In this document: in pieces, positions 57,800-64,000 of the stretch
Layout of the letters: each line of letters starts with the position of its first letter
How positions within the stretch are numbered: position 1 is the stretch's first letter
Source: Umbilicaria muhlenbergii
Lineage: Eukaryota > Ascomycota > Lecanoromycetes > Umbilicariales > Umbilicariaceae
DNA length: 64,000 nt
Direction: 5' to 3'
Assembly: GCA_000611775.1 (NCBI GenBank)
Contig: KK106983.1
Coordinates: 216,156 to 280,155 of the forward strand
The notes under the pieces: model-generated
Databases searched by the model: none
What the model was told of the DNA's origin: nothing
The model's input: the letters and a program-made list of their open reading frames with translations, nothing else
Program-made: the position numbers and the translations under genes

Positions 57800-59450
57800 G
57801 TTTTTTGAATTAAAAGGAGAGAAACTTAAATTCTTCTTTACATACTTAAAGTCTTCTGAATTCACCTTCTGAGCTGAATGTTTGTTCAGATCTCTTTTGA
57901 AGTATTCATTTCAGAGTTCTCATACTTTCATATGAAGTTCTCATGAGATGTGTGCTTCATCAGAGGTAATGTATCCTCCTCTGATGATGAACTGAGAACC
58001 TTTCAGCAGTGTCTCTCTGATTATATCTTGATAATTGACTTCTTCATGATCTTGTCTTTGTGTAAATGCATCTTGAATAATGTAAAAAATTTAATTCTTT
58101 ATCTCTTCTACCTGCTTCACGTACTCTTCTTTCTTGCTGAGGGTGTTGAGTATTTCAGTATATGTTCAAATTCACCTTTCTTCATGAGCAGATAATCATT
58201 TGTTGTCATTTTCTTTCATGAGCTCTCCTGAGCCTTCAAAATTCATTACTTTCATGAAGTCTTCCTCTTCACTAAATGAGAGTATTGTGTCATCACTGTC
58301 AACATAATTATCTTCTTAGTTGAACTGCTTCCTCCTCACTTAATGTTTCTCTGCATTCATGACAGGATCTTGATGAGAGGTTACAGCATACTCTCTTGCC
58401 TTCTTTGATTAACATAAAAATCATTCAGAGCTATTTTTATCACTTTAATAAATTATACAGCTGTCATCATAGCAAGCTGTTCAAGACATAATGTTGTGCT
58501 GAACTGATTGCTTCAGTGCTGACTTTTTTAATGCAGCAGCATATGTCTTCTTCTTCAGTGAAAAGACTTTCATTGAGACTCAACAATTGCATGTGAAATG
58601 TCTTGACTTCCTGCAGCTATAACAGTTTCCTTTGACTTTAGTATCTTTTGATAACTGCTTGATTCCTCTCTGAAATTAATTCCTTCAGAAGGTTGCATCA
58701 ATTTTCATCAGCTGAGAGCTGTAATAGAGTTGATTATTATACTGAGTGCTTTCATGAGGCTTATTTATCTTTGATGATACATAACTCTTCTGACTCTTTT
58801 TCATGAATCTTTCATACATGTGATTGTTGATGATGACTGACTTTTCAATCATTTTAACTAAAGTACTTGATCACTCTGATCAAGAGATTTCATCTTTAAT
58901 AAAGTCCTTCAAGCCCTTGTAGTACTGCGCAGTCAAGACAGTGTCATCTCAATTTGTATACATGACATGTCTCTGAAAGTTGACTGCATACATCACAGTG
59001 ACTTCTTTTTACATAATGTTGTAAATTTCTCACTTCATGATTCTTTCTTGATTAATGATCTCAAACATGATTCTTATCTGCTTCTTGAACTCCTCTAGAT
59101 TGATAAAGATTTCATTTATCTCATCATCATGATCCTTTTTCTCATTTTTCATATAATCTTGAAGGGTCAGCTCAAATCAATTAAAAATGTTAAACCTCAA
59201 ATAAAAAGATGCATACAATACTTTGTTGACTTCCTTCTTGAACATGATGTGATTGAGGTGAATGTAAGTATTAAGCTGAGTGAAGAATGAACTCAACATC
59301 CTTCATTCCTTTAAGAACTTGTCTGATGATGAGATCTTGATCTTCATCCCTGATGATGTCAGACTTTTTATGACTGATGAGTCATAACTGAAGGTTGTCA
59401 TCCTTTCAAGAGACTCATGAGTCACAGTTCATTTCACAACTGATATTCTG
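57800..59450 (-). pseudogene. Chromovirus gag, decayed
   Basis: Located between pol and the 5' LTR. A retroviral-type zinc knuckle CYSCRKSRHFTCNC (CX2CX4HX4C) is readable at 58,583-58,624 on the minus strand. Upstream lies helical, charged sequence consistent with a capsid region (about 58,900-59,200). Many TGA codons. The extent is approximate. Confidence 0.65.
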
Positions 59451-59466
59451 AGGATGATGCTCAAAA

Positions 59467-59899
59467 TGTAACAGGTGATGTCATAATGACAGAGATAATA
59501 TAATCATTCAATGAACTATATCAATGTTCATCTAATCACAGCGCTTGGTTCAATGAACTACTGATCACATGTAGACTTGAATAGGCTAAAAGGCTGTAAA
59601 CTTATGAGATTGCATTTAATACATGAGTTGAGCATGAGCTCCTAATTATGAATCTACCTGTGATTATATAATATTTTAAAAGACTCATGTGTGACTGTAC
59701 TGCTTTATGTGTGTAATCTCTCTGCTCAGGGTGCTCATGCTCTGAGCATCATGAGTGATCAAGTGCTCAGGGTGCTCATGCTCTGATTATCATAAGTGAT
59801 CAGATGCTCAGGGTGCTCATGCTTTAAACATCATGAGCAGTATCACATGTACACCTGTTATGCATATCAACCAGGTATCATCTAGTGAGAGGTGTAACA
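59467..59899 (-). repeat. 5' LTR of the chromovirus (433 bp)
   Basis: Same ends as the other LTR. It contains three GCTCAGGGTGCTCATG units (about 59,724-59,822) and is 32 bp longer because of that expansion. Confidence 0.93.
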
Positions 59900-59904
59900 A
59901 ACTG

Positions 59905-60273
59905 CATTAAAGTAAGACTGATCACATGCTCTCACTTAATTGTGATGATATCACACTGGCAGTAAGCTTTCTTCATAACATAAACATTGAAAATCATAAT
60001 ATTTATCATAAATTTAAAATGCTCCTTCTCTTGTGTTTCTTCTTCATTATTTTTATTATGACATGTTGTTGTACTTCTCATGACTTTTTCACAACTCATT
60101 GAGTGACCTGATGACTTCATGACATCATCTCTCATTGCAGAGGTGTTCACCTCATGAAGAGAACATCATGAAGCTTGCAGCTTATGCTTCATTTGCAGTG
60201 TTATACTTCCTGTCATACTTTGTATGAATGTTAACATGATATATAAGCAATCAATACTTGAACTCTTGAACTC
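59905..60273. other. Spacer between retroelements
   Basis: AT-rich, mutated. A 72-codon minus-strand frame (59932-60150) has a histidine/asparagine-rich composition and no recognisable domain. The left LTR of the second element may lie here but was not identified. Confidence 0.4.
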
Positions 60274-61310
60274 ATGATTGTGAACAACAGTGAAGACTCA
60301 TCTTCATCAGGGAAGCCTGTTGAGCTTCAGGCTCAGTGTGATGAGAAGGGCTCTGAGTCAGAGTCAGTAAGTGAAATTGTGATGATTGACACCTTCAGAA
60401 AGAGATGAGGAAACAGAGTGATAAAACTGATTATTCAACATCTGAAGAGGGTCAGGTGTTTATCTTTGAATGATGTCTTTAACAGCAGTTCCTGCTCTGT
60501 GTGATGTCATGATGATACCTCACTGCCAGCTCATGTGCAGCAGGCTCATCATCATGAGCGTGTGATTTAAGAGAATCTCAGTCACATGTTGTCAAGTACT
60601 GCTCACTGTGGCTCTTGTATAAGAGCTGAAGTTGATCACTGTTTTGTGTTGAACAGAGGAGCCTGCACATGTTGCATATCTTTTCACAATCCTCATGAGT
60701 AATGCACAGCAGAGCCTCTGATCATCATTATTCTTAACTTTGAAAGCTCTGATGTTGTTGTCCTGACGTGTGTTTATGATGATCAGAGAAGTGACAGCAC
60801 ATCATAAGTCTGTCTTTTTTAATCCTCTTTTGTTTTGTTTAATATGACAAAGTGTCATACTTTATGTCATACTTTTGTTGTACTTTATGTCATACTTTTG
60901 CATTGTTAACTAGTCATAATGTTTAATGACTGATCATCAGATTCTCATGCTGTCACTTCTTATCAATTATTATCAGCATTCTTCACGTCCTCTGCAGCTG
61001 CTCCTCAACATGAGTCTCATGACATTCATAATGAGGTAATTAATGTTAATTCAGTAATCTTAAGAAGCTTATTCAGGCTCTTGCTGTCTTGCTGAAAAGC
61101 ACTGCTCATGCTCTCTGTGTTCTCAACACTCATCAATCTCATCATCATCAAAAGTATATTGAACTCTGTGAGCAGCATCATGTTGAGGAGATGAGGTTAA
61201 AGGCTTCATCAGACAATGAAGAAGAATTTAAGATGATGAAAGACAAGTAGATAAATGAGGATGACTTGACACAGCACTGATGAGGAATTGAGTGCAAGAT
61301 GTTGATCTCA
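60274..61310 (+). pseudogene. Possible decayed antisense coding remnant beside the second chromovirus
   Basis: Two plus-strand pieces look protein-like. The first starts MIVNNSEDSSSSGKPVELQ at 60274 and continues through one TGA (60394) to about 60504. The second, at 61,063-61,241, is helical and charged (KYIELCEQHHVEEM, SDNEEEFKMMKDK). They lie downstream of, and antisense to, the second element's pol, the same relative position as the antisense frame of the first element. The two pieces are not in one continuous frame; splicing or separate origins are possible. Low confidence. Confidence 0.3.
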
Positions 61311-61569
61311 GGTTTATTTTAATCTTTAAACTTGAAATGAAATGCTTCTGCACTTAAGTGTTCTCTGATTCTCTGCAATGTGACATGTCTGTTATAATGT
61401 AGTTCATGCAGTAATCTTATTACAGATTCTGTTGTAGCATCATAACCTCTGTCATATTCTTGTTGTAGGGCACTGACTTCATCATAGAAGATCAGGTTAA
61501 CAAAGTTGATAAAGTTTTCAATTCTTAAGACTCATGACTTTTGTGACAGCTTTCTTAAGGCTCATGACT

Positions 61570-64000
61570 TTTGTGACAGCTTCTCAATTGATTTTAAAGA
61601 ATCACATCATACAGCTCACCTGAATTTCAGTTTGTCAAGATTGTTAATATGAAATTTCTGCATTTTTGCCTTTACATTGCAGATGAAGTGTGTTGACTCT
61701 CATGTGTCATCTTACACCTGATTCATCAGCTTTCATTTAATGAAGTATTGAAGCCTGCTGTCATGAACACAGTTATTCACAATTGCCTCAACTTCTCACT
61801 CATTATCTTAATTGAGTAGTAGGTCTTTTCCTGCTAATGCAGAGAACACATGACATGTGCCTTGAAATGACTTCAATAAAGTGATGTTGAATACATTATA
61901 GATGTTTTGATCCTCTGAGAGGTCAAGTTAATATGATGACTGACTTATCACATATCATATCATGAATGAGCTGAGCTTTTTTCAATGCAGTTTCTTCATC
62001 TGCTTGTTCATTAACATATTTTTTTCATTGATCAGTATTAAATCACCTTCTTTGAATGTTATCTCTGTTCAGCGCTGATTATAATAATTTACATACATCT
62101 CATTAACTTGTTGTAGCTGCTTTTGAGCTGTTGCAATTTAATCTTGAAGTCACTGTGCATCTGCATAAAGTTTTATTTGTTCATGTGAGTGCTGTATAAG
62201 TGATCTACTTAAGCTCATCTGAGGGTTTCACTTTAAATTAAGCTGAAAGGAGCTCTTTCTCATAGCAGCATGTATGAAGTTGTTGTATGAGAACTTCATG
62301 CAGGGTAAGAGCTTGACTCAGTCCTCTTGCTGCTCATTAATGAATATGTATAAATACACCTTCAGGGACTGATTCTGCCTCTTCATTTGACTGTCAGTTT
62401 GCAGGTGAAAAGTTGTTGACATGTTATGACAACACTGCATGTGAAAGCAGAAGCTGATTCATTACTCTGATGTAAAAAGCTTGTCTCTGTCTGTGATTAA
62501 AACTTTTGACATGTCATGATGCTTAACAATGTTCTGAATAAACACTTCAATGAAGTCAGCAACTGACATTGTCTTCTGTATAAAAATATAATGAGCCATT
62601 TTAATCAACTTATTAATTATGATAAGGATTGAATCTCATGTCATACTTTCATATATGCTGCTCAGTGGCAGGTCTGTAATGAAGTTCATTGTCATCATAT
62701 GTCATGACACTTTCAGGACTGATAATGAGTTTAATAATTCATATGATTTGTGATGAGCTGACTTCACCTTTTGGCATTCAACACAGTCATGACAGTAACA
62801 TCATACATCTTTGACAGTGTCAAATCAGTCATAAGATCACTGCATTAATTTTGCAGTTCTTGACTTCCTGAAATAACCTGCAAAAACATCATCATGAAAT
62901 CAACTGATCATCACATTACAGAGGACAGAGTTCTGTGAAATGTAAATCTTATCATCATAATGTATGACATCATTTATTTCTTGCCAACATTTTTGTATAT
63001 TTGACAGTATAAATGTCATATTTGGCTGCATCTCTGATGTCATGATCATCTCAGGGTTCATGTCTATATTTATATTTATCATCTCAAACTCAGTCAAGTT
63101 GTTTTTATCCTTGAGAGGGGTAGTTAATTCTTGTTGTACTCATCATATCAAACTGTCTTTCAACTGCTCAGTATGAATTGCATGTTCAAGTTGTTTGATA
63201 AACATTCTTATATAAGCTGTTATCTCCTCACCTATTGATGAGTGAGTAGACATGAGTTGAAGCACTTCAATAATGTCAGCAGAAGCATTATCCTCAATTT
63301 AAAGGTTAATAAAAATGTGACTTGCATCATCATTCATAACTGCAGTGTTTGTTGAGTTATCCTTGATTGAGTGCTGCTGAGGCTCTGCATATTTAAGCTC
63401 TCTTATTCAGTCATGGCTTGCTTCTCAAGCATGTAGGTCATGAACTGCTGATGTTTCAGTTGTATCATCAGCTTCAATATTCATCATATTAATATATTCA
63501 TCACGACTTGCTTCTTGAGCATGTAGGTCATGAACTGCTGATGTTTCAGTCATGCTGTCAGCTTCAGTATTCATCATATTAACATATTCATCATGACTTG
63601 CTTCTTCTTGAGCAGATAAATTCTGCATCATTGATGTTTTGATGAGACCGTCATCTTCAGTAATCATCATACTGAGTAGGTGATGCACTGCTGATGTTTC
63701 AGTGATATCACTGACTTCATTTGACATGACACTTTCATCATTTTCATTACAGCTTGCTTCTTTTTGCATCAGCAATTTAGCAAGTTAGCTTTAAGTTAGT
63801 TTTTAACACTTTGAGCGCTCTGAGCTTCTGATCTCATGTCTCAGCTAACAGCCGCTCTTAGCATACTCTGAGAACTTTGAGCTCAACCTTAAATCTTGAG
63901 CAGAACATCAAAATTTTGTGATAAAAAAATAATTATTAAAACAATTGTTTAAACAAGTACACACACAGTGTTATAATAACAGTAAAACTTATAATAAGTA
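61570..64000 (-). mobile_element. Second chromodomain Ty3/gypsy element, 3' part of pol, runs off the right edge
   Basis: Reading leftward from the edge: a repeat-containing linker (63.8-63.2 kb), the integrase zinc finger (about 62,890-62,760, with DDVFAGYFRKSRTAKLM and CHDCVECQKVK), the integrase core (NFITDLPLSSIYE near 62,690-62,650; LITDRDKLFT near 62,500-62,470) and a chromodomain at about 61,800-61,625 (EAIVNNCVHDSRLQYFIK, then DDT, ESTHF). Reverse transcriptase must lie beyond 64,000. TGA again stands for tryptophan. The protein differs clearly from the first element, so it is a separate family. Confidence 0.8.
63425..63640 (-). repeat. About 90-bp in-frame tandem repeat in the second element's pol
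   Basis: The block GCATGTAGGTCATGAACTGC followed by TGATGTTTCAGT recurs at about 63,430 and 63,520, and a diverged third copy follows. On the minus strand it encodes a roughly 30-residue unit containing ETSAVHDLHAQEAS and DEYINMMN. Acidic and probably disordered. Confidence 0.8.

Larger units (their letters stand above)
53335..59899 (-). mobile_element. Full-length chromodomain Ty3/gypsy (chromovirus) LTR retrotransposon, decayed
   Basis: About 6.57 kb, with LTRs at 53335-53735 and 59467-59899 and the 5-bp direct repeat AACTG at 53330-53334 and 59900-59904. In element orientation (minus) the LTR runs TGTTACACCTC...CACCTGTTACA. The order in that orientation is gag with a zinc knuckle, reverse transcriptase, RNase H, integrase, chromodomain, which places it in the chromoviruses. 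Every frame is littered with TGA. Confidence 0.93.
51270..64000. other. AT-rich, transposon-filled block with CpC/CpG-depleted mutation signature
   Basis: From about 51,270 to the window end no host gene is seen. The sequence is dominated by TCA/TGA words. A hand count of the C-starting dinucleotides on the + strand in 55,021-55,320 gives CA 19, CT 22, CC 1, CG 0. All coding remains are transposon-derived and carry TGA where tryptophan TGG is expected. The left border has GGCAACGCCGCAC twice (about 51,282-51,310) and a 19-base C run. Confidence 0.9.

Noticed and set aside
51270-64000. Classical CpA-directed RIP as the explanation for the AT-rich block
   Set aside because: CpA and its complement TpG are abundant, and stops are mostly TGA rather than TAA/TAG; the context does not fit.
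38258-64000. General nuclear reassignment of TGA to tryptophan
   Set aside because: Host genes SAS4, YPT35, CDC26 and CKS1 use TGA as their terminal codon, and host tryptophans are TGG.
1-64000. CRISPR arrays, bacterial operons, riboswitches, rRNA
   Set aside because: None seen; the window is eukaryotic, and the tandem repeats lack a repeat-spacer pattern.

Overview
The window is nuclear DNA of a filamentous ascomycete (Pezizomycotina). Genes are compact and split by many short introns of about 46-110 nt with GT-AG ends and CTAAC/CTGAC-like branch sites. The proteins are of the filamentous-fungal type: Cft1, Rsc4, Sas4, a Fungal_N (NLR-like) protein, a DUF7707 surface protein and a HET-domain protein. 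The class cannot be fixed from sequence reading alone. I rebuilt gene models by joining exons by hand. For every multi-exon model the exon lengths sum to a multiple of three, and most joins are supported by family similarity.

Region 1 (1-37,650) is gene-dense euchromatin. From left to right it holds: a broken HET-domain gene; CFT1 (mRNA 3' end processing); a lysosomal cobalamin transporter-like LMBR1 protein; a zinc-finger protein resembling the NoCut/abscission regulator; an unknown 156-aa protein; ATG14 (autophagy PI3-kinase complex); a roughly 305-bp tandem repeat array; a DUF1295 membrane reductase-like protein; RPP1 (RNase P/MRP); CK2 alpha; valyl-tRNA synthetase; TAF2 (TFIID); SAS4 (histone acetyltransferase subunit); YPT35 (PX domain); a GPI-anchored DUF7707 protein; CDC26 (APC/C); and SSB (ribosome-associated Hsp70). 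These are mostly unlinked housekeeping functions; no biosynthetic cluster is visible.

Region 2 (38,088-40,955) is a nearly complete Mutator-like (MULE) DNA transposon. It has 81-bp terminal inverted repeats, a 9-bp target duplication and a 738-codon transposase frame interrupted only by nine TGA codons. Region 3 (41,035-50,391) returns to genes: mitochondrial ribosome recycling factor, an unrecognised probably mitochondrial 387-aa protein, a Fungal_N-domain protein, RSC4 (double bromodomain) and CKS1.

Region 4 (about 51,270-64,000) is an AT-rich repeat block: a pogo-type DNA transposon with its own nested insertion, a full-length chromodomain Ty3/gypsy element with both LTRs and a 5-bp target duplication, and part of a second chromodomain element that leaves the window on the right. 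The block shows C-to-T decay, but the context is wrong for classical RIP: CpC and CpG are almost gone while CpA and CpT are plentiful, so tryptophan TGG has become TGA throughout. A frame antisense to the first retroelement's pol keeps a complete Zn(II)2Cys6-like cysteine pattern. The decay signature and this antisense frame are the most unusual findings.
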